A stretch of 64,000 nucleotides of DNA from Rhizobium sp. WYJ-E13 (GTDB lineage Bacteria > Pseudomonadota > Alphaproteobacteria > Rhizobiales > Rhizobiaceae). The DNA lies in contig NZ_CP076853.1 in NCBI RefSeq assembly GCF_018987265.1, positions 1-64,000 of the forward strand. The letters are read 5' to 3'. Of the stretch, positions 49,384 to 58,346 are shown one piece after another (position 1 is the first letter of the stretch; every line of letters begins with the position of its first letter). Position numbers and translations under genes: made by a program. Below the pieces are notes generated by a model. It made no database searches. It was not told the DNA's origin and saw only the letters and a list, made by a program, of their open reading frames with translations.

Positions 49384-50187
49384 GTGAAGTTATTCTCGTT
49401 ATCCACCAAGTCCGGTAGCGCCGCGTCGGAAGCCGCGGCCGCTCCTGTCGATAAGGCCCGTTATCAGGGCACGCTGATCGCGCGCGGTCTGACCAAGACC
49501 TACGCGACGAGGCGCGTCGTCAATGGCGTTTCACTCGTGGTGCGGCGTGGTGAGGCGGTCGGTCTCTTGGGGCCGAACGGCGCCGGCAAGACGACCTGTT
49601 TCTACATGATCACCGGCCTCGTGCCGGTCGATGAGGGGACGATCGAAATCGACGGTAACGATGTGACGACGATGCCGATGTATCGCCGCTCACGCCTCGG
49701 CGTCGGCTACCTGCCTCAGGAAGCCTCGATCTTTCGTGGACTCACGGTGGAGGAGAATATCCGCGCCGTCCTCGAGGTCCATGAAAAGGACAAGGCGGCG
49801 CGCGAGCGTAAGCTCGACGAACTGCTTGAGGAGTTTCACATCGCAAAGCTCCGCAAGAGTGCGGCCGTGGCTCTCTCGGGCGGTGAGCGCCGACGCCTGG
49901 AAATTGCTCGTGCGCTTGCGACCGACCCGACTTTCATGCTGCTCGACGAGCCCTTTGCCGGTGTCGACCCGATCTCGGTTGCCGATATTCAGAACCTCGT
50001 GCACCATTTGACGGCACGCGGTATCGGTGTTTTGATCACCGACCACAATGTGCGTGAGACGCTGGGGCTGATCGACCGGGCCTATATCATTCATGCCGGC
50101 GAAGTGCTGACGCATGGACGTGCGAACGACATCGTCAACAATCCGGAAGTGCGCCGGCTTTACCTCGGCGACAATTTCAGTCTCTGA
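49384..50187 (+). CDS. lptB: LPS export ATPase LptB
   Basis: A 267-residue ABC ATPase: Walker A GPNGAGKTT, Q-loop YLPQEASIFRGLT, signature LSGGERRRLEIARAL, Walker B FMLLDEPFAGVDP and H-loop ITDHNVRETL. These are the LptB-type wordings. A 25-residue Ala/Ser-rich N-terminal extension is typical of rhizobia. The likely start is GTG at 49384, 16 bases after the lptA stop. The frame runs back to 49228 inside lptA. It is directly upstream of rpoN. Confidence 0.94.
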   Translation: MKLFSLSTKSGSAASEAAAAPVDKARYQGTLIARGLTKTYATRRVVNGVSLVVRRGEAVGLLGPNGAGKTTCFYMITGLVPVDEGTIEIDGNDVTTMPMYRRSRLGVGYLPQEASIFRGLTVEENIRAVLEVHEKDKAARERKLDELLEEFHIAKLRKSAAVALSGGERRRLEIARALATDPTFMLLDEPFAGVDPISVADIQNLVHHLTARGIGVLITDHNVRETLGLIDRAYIIHAGEVLTHGRANDIVNNPEVRRLYLGDNFSL

Positions 50188-50343
50188 ACCAGCCCTCGGC
50201 GACAGAAAATTACGGCCGCGGTATAGGTTCCGCTTGACCAAATAGGATAAAAAAGCAATTTTTGGGCCAACTTGGATTTCCGTGGCCTGAAGACTTGATC
50301 GGACGCGGTTTCCTGGAGGAGTCGAGGGAGTTTCGCGTCCGCC

Positions 50344-51891
50344 ATGGCCCTGTCTGCCAATCTTTTCCTGCGACAGAACCAGTCCCTGGTGATGACACCG
50401 CAACTGATGCAGTCCATCCAGTTGCTGCAGATGACGCATGTCGAACTCACGCAATTTATCGCCCAGGAAGTGGAGAAGAATCCGCTCCTTGAATTCCCGT
50501 CGGGCGAAGGTGAGCCCGGCGAACGTGGCGAAGCTGCCGACGAACCCCACCCCCCGCAATCGGAGGATGCGGGCGACGGCGATTATGAAGGCCGCGACGA
50601 AACGCTTTCCGCTGACTGGTACGACAATGGCAGCCCGAGCCGGCTGAGCGATGAGCTGGACGCCAATTACACCAATGTCTTCCCGGATGACGGGGCGCCG
50701 CAGCGGCTTGATGCCCCGGAACTCGTCAGCCAGTGGAAGTCGATGCCAGGCAGCGCCGAAGCTGCTGACAATTACGATCTTGATGATTTTGTCGCCGGCC
50801 AAGTATCCCTGCGCGATCATCTTGCCCAGCAGATACCCTTTGTGTTGCCCGATATGGCTGATCGCCTCGTCGCCCAGAATTTGGTCGATCGGCTTGATGA
50901 TGCGGGCTATCTGCAGGCCGATGTCGCCGAAGCCGGCGAGCGTCTCGGCGCTGGTGCAGAAGATATCGAACGTGTGCTCTTGGCACTGCAGACGCTCGAT
51001 CCTCCCGGCGTCTTCGCCCGCAATCTTGCCGAATGCCTAGCGATTCAGCTCCGCCAGAAGGATCGCTACGATCCCGCCATGCAGGCGCTTGTCGAAAATC
51101 TCGAACTGCTGGCACGGCGTGACTTCGCCACCCTGAAACGCCTCTGCGGTGTCGATGAGGAAGACCTGCTCGACATGCTCGCAGAAATCCGCCAGCTCAA
51201 TCCGAAGCCCGGCAGCAGTTTCGAGGCCGGCGTTTCGGAGGCGATCGTGCCCGATGTTGTGGTCCGTCCCTCCTCAGATGGTGGCTGGCTGGTCGAGCTC
51301 AATCCGGATACGCTACCACGGGTCCTCGTCAATCAGTCCTATTTTTCGCACGTAGCGAAGAACGGCGAGGATCACGCCTTCCTCTCCGAATGCCTGCAGA
51401 GCGCCAACTGGCTGACGCGCAGCCTCGACCAGCGCGCCAAGACCATCATGAAGGTGGCGAGCGAGATCGTGCGCCAGCAGGATGCCTTCCTGTTGCACGG
51501 CGTCGATCATCTGCGGCCGCTGAACCTGAAGACAGTGGCCGAGGCGATCAAGATGCATGAATCGACGGTCAGCCGCGTCACCTCGAATAAGTACATGCTG
51601 ACGCCGCGCGGGCTCTTCGAGCTCAAATATTTCTTCACGGTTTCGATCAGCGCCGTCGAGGGCGGTGACAGCCATTCGGCTGAAGCAGTCCGCCACAAGA
51701 TTCGCACGCTGATCCTGCAGGAAAACCCCGATGCGGTGCTTTCCGACGACGACATCGTCGATATGCTCAAGAAGGGTGGGATCGATCTCGCCCGCCGTAC
51801 GGTCGCCAAATACCGCGAGGCGATGAACATCGCCTCTTCTGTCCAACGCCGCAGGGAAAAGCGAGCGCTGGCCAAGGTCGCCGGTTTCTGA
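50344..51891 (+). CDS. rpoN: RNA polymerase sigma-54 factor
   Basis: A 515-residue sigma-54. Region I is Gln-rich (LFLRQNQSLVMTPQLMQSIQ), region II acidic (about 55-125), the core-binding region is in the middle and the RpoN box is ARRTVAKYRE near the C-terminus, after an HTH with HESTVSRVTSNKYM. It directs nitrogen-fixation, dicarboxylate and nitrogen-assimilation genes with NtrC/NifA/DctD activators. The lptB-rpoN-hpf-ptsN order is widely conserved. Confidence 0.97.
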   Translation: MALSANLFLRQNQSLVMTPQLMQSIQLLQMTHVELTQFIAQEVEKNPLLEFPSGEGEPGERGEAADEPHPPQSEDAGDGDYEGRDETLSADWYDNGSPSRLSDELDANYTNVFPDDGAPQRLDAPELVSQWKSMPGSAEAADNYDLDDFVAGQVSLRDHLAQQIPFVLPDMADRLVAQNLVDRLDDAGYLQADVAEAGERLGAGAEDIERVLLALQTLDPPGVFARNLAECLAIQLRQKDRYDPAMQALVENLELLARRDFATLKRLCGVDEEDLLDMLAEIRQLNPKPGSSFEAGVSEAIVPDVVVRPSSDGGWLVELNPDTLPRVLVNQSYFSHVAKNGEDHAFLSECLQSANWLTRSLDQRAKTIMKVASEIVRQQDAFLLHGVDHLRPLNLKTVAEAIKMHESTVSRVTSNKYMLTPRGLFELKYFFTVSISAVEGGDSHSAEAVRHKIRTLILQENPDAVLSDDDIVDMLKKGGIDLARRTVAKYREAMNIASSVQRRREKRALAKVAGF

Positions 51892-52214
51892 TTTGCAATG
51901 CTTGGGCGAGTCATTGATCGCCGCCTGGAGCGGCTGATGGCGGAGGCATCCCCATTTTATGGGATTTTCACTGCACGTTTTCCGCGTATACTAGACATCG
52001 CTTTGGCGGGCTATTGACTTTCCGGGAGGCCGTCGATAGAAGCCCGCCGCAATCGGAGCAGCAAAGGGCATCCGGGCATTATCCCCATCATCCTCAAGGC
52101 ACCAGGGACACGCAGACTTGAGCTCATCTTGCTTGAGATTGCGCGAAGTGCTTGGATGAGGTTGAGGCTTGGCGTAAACTGATACTCGCAAACGACCATA
52201 AGAAGGGAAACTCC
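51892..52214 (+). other. 323-bp gap between rpoN and hpf
   Basis: No convincing gene. A weak promoter candidate is TTGACT (52014-52019), a 17-base spacer and TAGAAG (52037-52042), which could serve hpf. I found no sigma-54 consensus (TGGCAC-N5-TTGC). Nothing else is identifiable. Confidence 0.4.
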
Positions 52215-52796
52215 ATGAGTGTGCGTGTATCCGGTAAACATATGGAAATTGGTGACTCCTTCCGTCAAAAGATCGAGGACCAAATTGGTTTGGCCGTCAC
52301 GAAATACTTCGACGGGGGATATTCCGGTCAGGTGATCGTGGAAAAGTCGAACTCTCGTTTTTCCGCCGATTGCAAGCTTCATCTCGATAGCGGCGTCGTG
52401 CTGCATGCAGCAGGCGAGGCCATGGATCCGCAGATTGCCTTTGATGCGGCATCCGAGCGTATCGAGAAGCGCTTGCGCCGCTACAAGCGGAAGCTCAAGG
52501 ATCACCACTCCGGAAATCATCTGAACGGCAGCGGCTTTGCAGAAGTCGCCTACACGGTCATGGACGCGGTTCCCGATCATGAAGACGAGGTCCCGGACGA
52601 TTTCGCTCCGGCTATCGTCGCCGAAAGTACGAAGCAGCTGAAGACGATGTCCGTCGCAACCGCCGTCATGGCGCTCGACATGACTGACGAGCCGCTTCTC
52701 CTGTTCCGCAGCCCCGGCAAAGAACAGCTCAACATCGTTTACCGTCGTCACGACGGAAATATTGGCTGGATCGATTCGGCCAATATCAAAGGCTGA
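52215..52796 (+). CDS. hpf: Long-form ribosome hibernation promoting factor
   Basis: A 193-residue protein: N-terminal S30AE domain (about 1-100: VRVSGKHMEIGDSFRQKIEDQI, ASERIEKRLRRYKRKLKDH) and C-terminal dimerisation domain (about 130-193: MTDEPLLLFRSPGKEQLNIVYRRHDGNIGWID in parts). The long form dimerises ribosomes into 100S particles in stationary phase or starvation. AGAAGGGAAA precedes ATG. It sits between rpoN and ptsN. Confidence 0.95.
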   Translation: MSVRVSGKHMEIGDSFRQKIEDQIGLAVTKYFDGGYSGQVIVEKSNSRFSADCKLHLDSGVVLHAAGEAMDPQIAFDAASERIEKRLRRYKRKLKDHHSGNHLNGSGFAEVAYTVMDAVPDHEDEVPDDFAPAIVAESTKQLKTMSVATAVMALDMTDEPLLLFRSPGKEQLNIVYRRHDGNIGWIDSANIKG

Positions 52797-52868
52797 GATC
52801 AGGGCGAGGGAGTGGCGCAGGGCGCCGCTCCCTCGGAAGCTTGATCTTGGCGACAGAAGGAAAAAGAA

Positions 52869-53333
52869 ATGGCATTGGCAGATTTGCTGCACCAGGATGC
52901 GATCATTCCCGCCCTCAGGGTAAATTCCAAGAAACAGTTGCTTCAGGAATTGGCAGCAAAAGCCTCCAGGACTACGGGGCTTTCCGAACGGGAAATCTTC
53001 GATGTGATCCTGCAACGCGAACGCCTGGGCTCGACCGGCGTCGGCAACGGCATCGCCATTCCCCACGGCAAGCTTGTCAATATCCACGCCATCGTCGGTA
53101 TTTTCGCCCGGCTGGAACAGCCGGTCGATTTCGAAGCGCTGGACGACCAGCCGGTCGATCTGGTGTTCCTGCTGCTGGCGCCGGAAGGCGCCGGCGCCGA
53201 TCATCTGAAGGCGCTTTCCCGCATCGCCCGCGTGCTGCGCGACCATGATCTGGTCGCCAAGCTGCGCGCGACCGACTCCGCCTCGGCGATTTATGCCTTC
53301 CTCAACGAAGAGCAGACGTCGAACGCTGCCTGA
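52869..53333 (+). CDS. ptsN: PTS IIA-like nitrogen regulatory protein
   Basis: EIIA-Ntr, 154 residues, with the phospho-acceptor His66 in GNGIAIPHGKL and the conserved PVDLVFLLLAPE block. In rhizobia it is phosphorylated by PtsP (EI-Ntr) through NPr and tunes potassium, nitrogen and dicarboxylate functions. Starts 72 bases after hpf. Ended by a hairpin shared with the convergent chemoreceptor gene. Confidence 0.95.
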   Translation: MALADLLHQDAIIPALRVNSKKQLLQELAAKASRTTGLSEREIFDVILQRERLGSTGVGNGIAIPHGKLVNIHAIVGIFARLEQPVDFEALDDQPVDLVFLLLAPEGAGADHLKALSRIARVLRDHDLVAKLRATDSASAIYAFLNEEQTSNAA

Positions 53334-53361
53334 AGGCTGGCGATCTATCCGGAATGCAAAA

Positions 53362-53392
53362 AGGCGCCCGACCGATCAGGCGCCTGTTCTTG
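53362..53392. terminator. Bidirectional terminator between ptsN and chemoreceptor gene
   Basis: A 7-bp stem AGGCGCC/GGCGCCT (53362-53368 and 53379-53385) with a 10-base loop. TTTTT follows on the minus strand and GTTCTTGT on the plus strand. Confidence 0.75.
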
Positions 53393-53406
53393 TCACGCGA
53401 TCAGCA

Positions 53407-55746
53407 TCAGAACTCTTCCCAATTGTCCTGGGCCACAGCGGCCGAGCCGCGGGACTGGGCAACGGCCCGGCGCGGTGCCGGAGCAGCGGCGCGTGGTGTC
53501 GGCGCAGCCGGTGCGCGCATCTGCTGTGCGGTGGAGCGCAGTGCTGCCGCGGCATTGCCCTGGCTGGAGACACGGAAGCGGGTGACCAGTGTTTTCAGCG
53601 TCTGAGCCTCGTCGTTCAGTGTCACGCTGGCTGCGGTCGTTTCTTCCACCATCGCGGCGTTCTGTTGCGTGACCTGGTCCATCTGGTTCACGGCTTGGTT
53701 GATCTCCTTCAGGCCGACGGCCTGTTCGCTGGCCGAAGCCGAGATCTGGCGGATGAGGCCATTGATGCCCATCACCTGCTCGGCAATCTTGTGCAGCGTC
53801 TCGCCGGCGCGCCCGACGAGGTCGACGCCTTCCTTGACCTGGACGGCTGAGGTGTTGATCAGCGTCTTGATCTCCTTGGCGGCATTCGCTGAACGCTGAG
53901 CGAGTTCCCGGACTTCCTGTGCGACGACTGCAAAGCCTTTGCCGGCTTCACCGGCGCGCGCAGCCTCGACACCAGCGTTCAGAGCCAAGAGGTTCGTCTG
54001 GAAGGCGATTTCGTCGATGACGCCGATGATGCGCGAAACTTCCGTCGACGACTGTTCGATACCGTGCATGGAGGCAATCGCCTTCTGCACCACTTCACCT
54101 GATTTCTCGGCGTCTTCACAGGCGAGATTGACGTTGTCAGCGGCCGTACGAGCGTTCTCGGCGCTGGAATTGACCTGGGCGGTCAGCTCGTTGAGCGCTG
54201 CTGCCGTCTCTTCCAGGCTTGCGGCCTGCTGTTCGGTACGCTTGGCAAGGTCGGAGGCGCTGTTGCTGATTTCACCCGTGCCGGAGCCGATATTGACGAC
54301 GCTGAGGCTCATCGTGTTGATGGTTTCCTCAAGGCTAGCGAGCGCAGCGTTGAAGTCCTGCTTCAGCTTGCCGTATTCGCCGGGGAATTCCTCGGTGATG
54401 CGGTGGCCGAGATTGCCCTGCGAGAGTTCGGAAAGGCCTGCACCAACGATCGAGACGATGTGACGCTGCAGGCTGACTGATTGCTGGCGCTCCGATTCCG
54501 AGCGACCGCGTTCGGTTTCGGCGGCGAGGCGCTGGTTGTCGGCCTCGGCTTCGAGACGCCGCGTATCGGCAAGCGCGAAGCGGAAGCCTTCGAGAGCCTT
54601 GGCGACCGATCCGATTTCATCGGCGCGGGTCTGGCCGGCGACCGTTTCGTCGTATTTTCCGTCGCTCAGCGCCTTGACGCTGGAAACCAGGCCAGCGAGC
54701 GGACGCTGCACCAGCGACCGGACAGCGAAGTAGAGGGCGACTAGGACGGCGCCCAGCACAATGATGCCGTTGACAATCATCATGAAGGTCTGGTCCTGAA
54801 CCGGCGCATTCATCGCCGTGTGCGGAACGTCGACCAGCACGACCCAGTTGGCGTTCAGGCCGGGGACGGCGAAGGGATAGACGACGCGGTCGAAGGGATC
54901 GAGGCCATCGAAGCTGAGGTTCTTGACGAGGCCGACCTTCATGGACGAAAGCGCAGCCGTCACGTCGGCAGAGCCAGGATTGTCGCCATAGGGCTTGGAC
55001 ATCAGATCGGGGAGTGGAGCAACGATCCAGTTGCCGTTCTGGGCGATCAGCGTCACACGGCCGGAGCCGAAGGGGCGCAGCGCCTGCACCTTGTCGGTGA
55101 GCGACTTCAGTGAAATATCGACGCCTTCCACGCCGATCATCTTGCCGCCGGACATGACCGGATAGGCAATCGAGGTCAGCAGCGTGGGAACGTCGGTGCC
55201 TTCGGCGAGGTAGGGCACGGTGATCGCGCCCTTGCCGCTATTGGCAGCAAGCTTCCACCATTCGGCGGCGTAATCGTTGTCGAAGGTCGAGAACTGGATG
55301 TCGCCGGTCCTGGTCTTCGACCAGTAGGGCGTGAAGGCCCCGACTTTGTTGGTGCCTTCATCGGTGTTGTTGGCGATCTCAGTGGTCTTGCCGTCGAAGG
55401 CGCCAAGCTGCTCGCAGAACCAGCTGCCGAAGGCGAAAGCGTTCTGTTCGAGATTGGCCTTCAGAATGCTGATGATGCCCTTGCGATCGAGGATCTTGCC
55501 TTCATGCCCGCGTCCGACGACGCCCGACATGGTGCGGGCAGCGCTCGCAAGCTCGCCGACATTGGCTGCAATCTCGTTGGCGATCGATTTGGCTTCGGAG
55601 TTGGCCTGATCCAGTGTCAGGGTCTGGACGCGGTTACGGGTCTGGTCGATGAGAAAGAGGTTCGAAACGACAAGCACCAGTGCAATGGCGGCACCGGTAA
55701 TGACAATGAGCTTCGCCGCAAGCGATTTCATTCTGAAAATGAACAT
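53407..55746 (-). CDS. Methyl-accepting chemotaxis protein with Cache domain and CheR tether
   Basis: A 779-residue transducer. It has an N-terminal membrane helix (about 6-27), a large periplasmic double-Cache sensor (about 35-285), a second membrane helix (about 290-315, FMMIVNGIIVLGAVLVALYFAV), HAMP (about 318-370), a second HAMP-like coiled segment, and the MCP signalling hairpin with [30 protein letters not shown]. The C-terminus ends in NWEEF, a CheR/CheB-docking pentapeptide after an Ala/Pro-rich linker. The start at 55746 follows GAGGAAC. The ligand is unknown; double-Cache domains often bind amino or organic acids. Confidence 0.93.
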   Translation of the reverse strand: MFIFRMKSLAAKLIVITGAAIALVLVVSNLFLIDQTRNRVQTLTLDQANSEAKSIANEIAANVGELASAARTMSGVVGRGHEGKILDRKGIISILKANLEQNAFAFGSWFCEQLGAFDGKTTEIANNTDEGTNKVGAFTPYWSKTRTGDIQFSTFDNDYAAEWWKLAANSGKGAITVPYLAEGTDVPTLLTSIAYPVMSGGKMIGVEGVDISLKSLTDKVQALRPFGSGRVTLIAQNGNWIVAPLPDLMSKPYGDNPGSADVTAALSSMKVGLVKNLSFDGLDPFDRVVYPFAVPGLNANWVVLVDVPHTAMNAPVQDQTFMMIVNGIIVLGAVLVALYFAVRSLVQRPLAGLVSSVKALSDGKYDETVAGQTRADEIGSVAKALEGFRFALADTRRLEAEADNQRLAAETERGRSESERQQSVSLQRHIVSIVGAGLSELSQGNLGHRITEEFPGEYGKLKQDFNAALASLEETINTMSLSVVNIGSGTGEISNSASDLAKRTEQQAASLEETAAALNELTAQVNSSAENARTAADNVNLACEDAEKSGEVVQKAIASMHGIEQSSTEVSRIIGVIDEIAFQTNLLALNAGVEAARAGEAGKGFAVVAQEVRELAQRSANAAKEIKTLINTSAVQVKEGVDLVGRAGETLHKIAEQVMGINGLIRQISASASEQAVGLKEINQAVNQMDQVTQQNAAMVEETTAASVTLNDEAQTLKTLVTRFRVSSQGNAAAALRSTAQQMRAPAAPTPRAAAPAPRRAVAQSRGSAAVAQDNWEEF

Positions 55747-55987
55747 AGGTTCCTCGGGGCAAGGACGCACCGAAGGGCCATTCTCCGGCGCAGCGGGTAA
55801 GGCACGCTCTATCATGGAGCTGCCATGGGGAGTGACTGCCTCGAAGATGAACGAGGCGGCGATTACCCGAAGGATCGCCAGAAACCTCTTAAATTTGAAT
55901 GAAATTCTATATGTCTCGGCGGCAAATCCTGCATGCTACACCAAAACTAGGGGTCGTGTTTGATGGCCAGTTCGCGGCTGGACTGGA

Positions 55988-56887
55988 CTATATTCTGTCT
56001 GCGACTTCGGCTGCGAGCGGAATGGAGGGCTGAGCCCCCGGCTTCAGGCAGGCGAGCGAGCCGGCAACCGCTGCACGCCGCAGCGCCGAGTTGAAATCCA
56101 GTCCCTCATCGAGGCTTGCGGCGAAGTAGCCGCAGAACGTATCGCCTGCTCCGACCGTGTCGACAGGTTCGATGATCAGGCCTTGCGCGCGAGAAATCTC
56201 GCCACCCCGGATCGCGATGACCCCATCGCCGCCGAGCGTGACGATCAAGGTCTGGCCGGTTTCTGCATGCAGGCGCTCCAATGCCGCCTCGCGATCGTCG
56301 GCGCTCATGTTTTCCTGTCCCGCCAGCCGCTCGAACTCGGTCTCATTGGCAATGACGATATCGGCAAGCCGACCGAGGCGCGGGGCATCCGGAATGAGCG
56401 GCGCAAGATTGAGAATGCTGGTGACGCCCTTTGCGCGAGAGGCGGCAAGCGCACGCTCGACCGCCTCGACCGGGATTTCGAGCTGCAGCATCAGTATGTC
56501 GCCCTCATTCATGGCGCTGACGGCGGCCTCGGCGCTGTCGCCGTTGACCTTGCCGTTCGCACCGGGAATGACGGCGATCATGTTCTCGCCGTCGCCGCCG
56601 ACGAGAATGAGGGCTGTGCCCGTCGGCCCCTCGACATGGCTGACGAGGGAAAGATCGGTGCCGGCGCCATCGAGCAGTTCGAGGGCGGCGTCGGCAAAGG
56701 CATCCTTGCCGACAGCGCCCGCCATATGGACATAGCGGCCTGCGCGTCGGGCAGCGAGCGCCTGATTGGCGCCCTTGCCGCCGGCTGCCGTCGCAAAGCT
56801 GTTGCCGGCAACGGTTTCGCCGGGCTTCGGCAGGCGCTCGGTGGTGGCGATGAGGTCCATATTGATGGAGCCGAATACTGTGATCAT
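55988..56887 (-). CDS. rbsK: Ribokinase
   Basis: A 299-residue PfkB-family sugar kinase phosphorylating ribose at O5. Family wordings: GSINMDLIATTERLPKPGET at the N-terminus, GGKGANQALAARRAG and the catalytic DTVGAGDTFCGYFAASLDEG block with the base Asp in GAGD. The start at 56887 (MITVFGSINMD) is where homologues begin. It may use ribose freed by the nucleoside hydrolase at 9992-10936; no rbs transporter is nearby. Confidence 0.92.
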   Translation of the reverse strand: MITVFGSINMDLIATTERLPKPGETVAGNSFATAAGGKGANQALAARRAGRYVHMAGAVGKDAFADAALELLDGAGTDLSLVSHVEGPTGTALILVGGDGENMIAVIPGANGKVNGDSAEAAVSAMNEGDILMLQLEIPVEAVERALAASRAKGVTSILNLAPLIPDAPRLGRLADIVIANETEFERLAGQENMSADDREAALERLHAETGQTLIVTLGGDGVIAIRGGEISRAQGLIIEPVDTVGAGDTFCGYFAASLDEGLDFNSALRRAAVAGSLACLKPGAQPSIPLAAEVADRI

Positions 56888-56930
56888 GGAATGTCCGTCC
56901 CTTGCTTCGGGCGCGACACTGCCGAAGTGA

Positions 56931-58154
56931 TTACTCCTCGTCAACCACCCTGAGCTTGAGCAGTCCGGTCCTGCTTTCGACAGATTTCGCCGGCGGCTCA
57001 CTCACCTGCGGCTGCTTGCCGTCACCACTCGCTTCAAATTCCAGCGCCTCGATCTTCGCGCCGCGCTTGGTGAGCTTGTCCGCCGAGGTAATGATCTGGT
57101 CCACGTCGCGCTGCGTCTGGGAAAAATGTCCCTGCAGCTTGCGTACGCGTTCGTCGAGCCGGCCGAGATCGTCCATGAGGAGGGCGACTTCGCCCTGGAT
57201 GACGTGCGCCTGTGCCCGCATGCGCTGGTCTTTCAGAACGGCCTGGATGACCTGGATCGACAGCATCAAGAGCGAAGGCGAGACGATGACGACGCGTGCG
57301 CGGTGAGCCTTCTGCACGATCGCCTCGAAATTCTCGTGAATTTCAGCGAAGATCGATTCCGAGGGAACGAAGAGGAAAGCCGTGTCCTGCGTCTCGCCCT
57401 GGATCAGATATTTCTCGGAAATATCCTTGATGTGGACTTCCATGTCTCGGCGAAACTGCTGGCCGGCAAGCTTGCCGTCGTCTGCGCCGCCTGCATCGCG
57501 GATCGCGTTCCACGCTTCGAGCGGAAATTTGGCATCGATGACCAGCGGCGGTGCCCCGTTCGGCATCCGGATCGTACAGTCCGGCCGCGAGCCGTTGGAA
57601 AGCGTCTGCTGGAAGGCATAGGCGCCCATAGGCAAGCCATCGGCGACGATCGTTTCCATGCGCGACTGGCCGAAAGCCCCGCGCGTCTGCTTGTTGGAAA
57701 GAATGGCCTGCAGCCCCACGACATCCTTGGCGAGCGTCTGGATATTGTTCTGGGCGACATCGATCACCGCGAGGCGCTCCTGCAGCTTCTGCAGGTTGTC
57801 ATGCGTTGATTTTGTCTGCTCGGTCAGCGTCGAGTTCATGCGTTGCGACATGCCGTCGAGCCGCTGGTTGATCGCATGATTGAGTTCGGCCTGCCGTGCA
57901 CCAAAGACTTCCGTCATGGTCGAGATGCGCCCCTGCATCTCGGCCTGGATTTTTAGAAGTTCGGCCATGCGCGCTTCGCTTTCTGCAGCGCGAAGATGGG
58001 CCTCTTCTGCCTCCTCGCGACGAATGCCGGCGCTGCGCAGCGCAAACACGATCGTCACGAGAATGATGACGGCGAGCGCACCGCCAGCGACCGCAAGCAC
58101 GCCAGGGCTCAGTATGGGCAGGGAAATGGTGAGTGAGTCGGGTGTCATGGTCAT
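56931..58154 (-). CDS. rmuC: DNA recombination protein RmuC
   Basis: A 407-residue RmuC-family protein: one N-terminal membrane helix (about 17-39), a long coiled coil (about 45-135) and a PD-(D/E)xK-type nuclease-like domain (about 150-330: PDCTIRMPNGAPPLVIDAKFPLEAW, TAFLFVPSESIFAEIHE). RmuC limits inversions at short inverted repeats, which may matter in a genome rich in palindromes. The frame extends far upstream to 59858, antisense to the globin-coupled receptor, but homology begins at MTMTPDS (58154). Confidence 0.9.
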   Translation of the reverse strand: MTMTPDSLTISLPILSPGVLAVAGGALAVIILVTIVFALRSAGIRREEAEEAHLRAAESEARMAELLKIQAEMQGRISTMTEVFGARQAELNHAINQRLDGMSQRMNSTLTEQTKSTHDNLQKLQERLAVIDVAQNNIQTLAKDVVGLQAILSNKQTRGAFGQSRMETIVADGLPMGAYAFQQTLSNGSRPDCTIRMPNGAPPLVIDAKFPLEAWNAIRDAGGADDGKLAGQQFRRDMEVHIKDISEKYLIQGETQDTAFLFVPSESIFAEIHENFEAIVQKAHRARVVIVSPSLLMLSIQVIQAVLKDQRMRAQAHVIQGEVALLMDDLGRLDERVRKLQGHFSQTQRDVDQIITSADKLTKRGAKIEALEFEASGDGKQPQVSEPPAKSVESRTGLLKLRVVDEE

Positions 58155-58346
58155 ACCACACCATAACAAAATGGCCGGCGATATCCAGATCAAAACGTGA
58201 ACAATCCGCGTTGGCCTTTTTGGCACTATCCAGCTACTTCGCTGTAACAGAAGAAAAATCAGCGATGCGCTTAACGATTGCTCAACCATATTCGCCAAAT
58301 CTGGCGCCGTTATTCCCTCCGCATCCGCGCCAGATAGAGATCGTCC

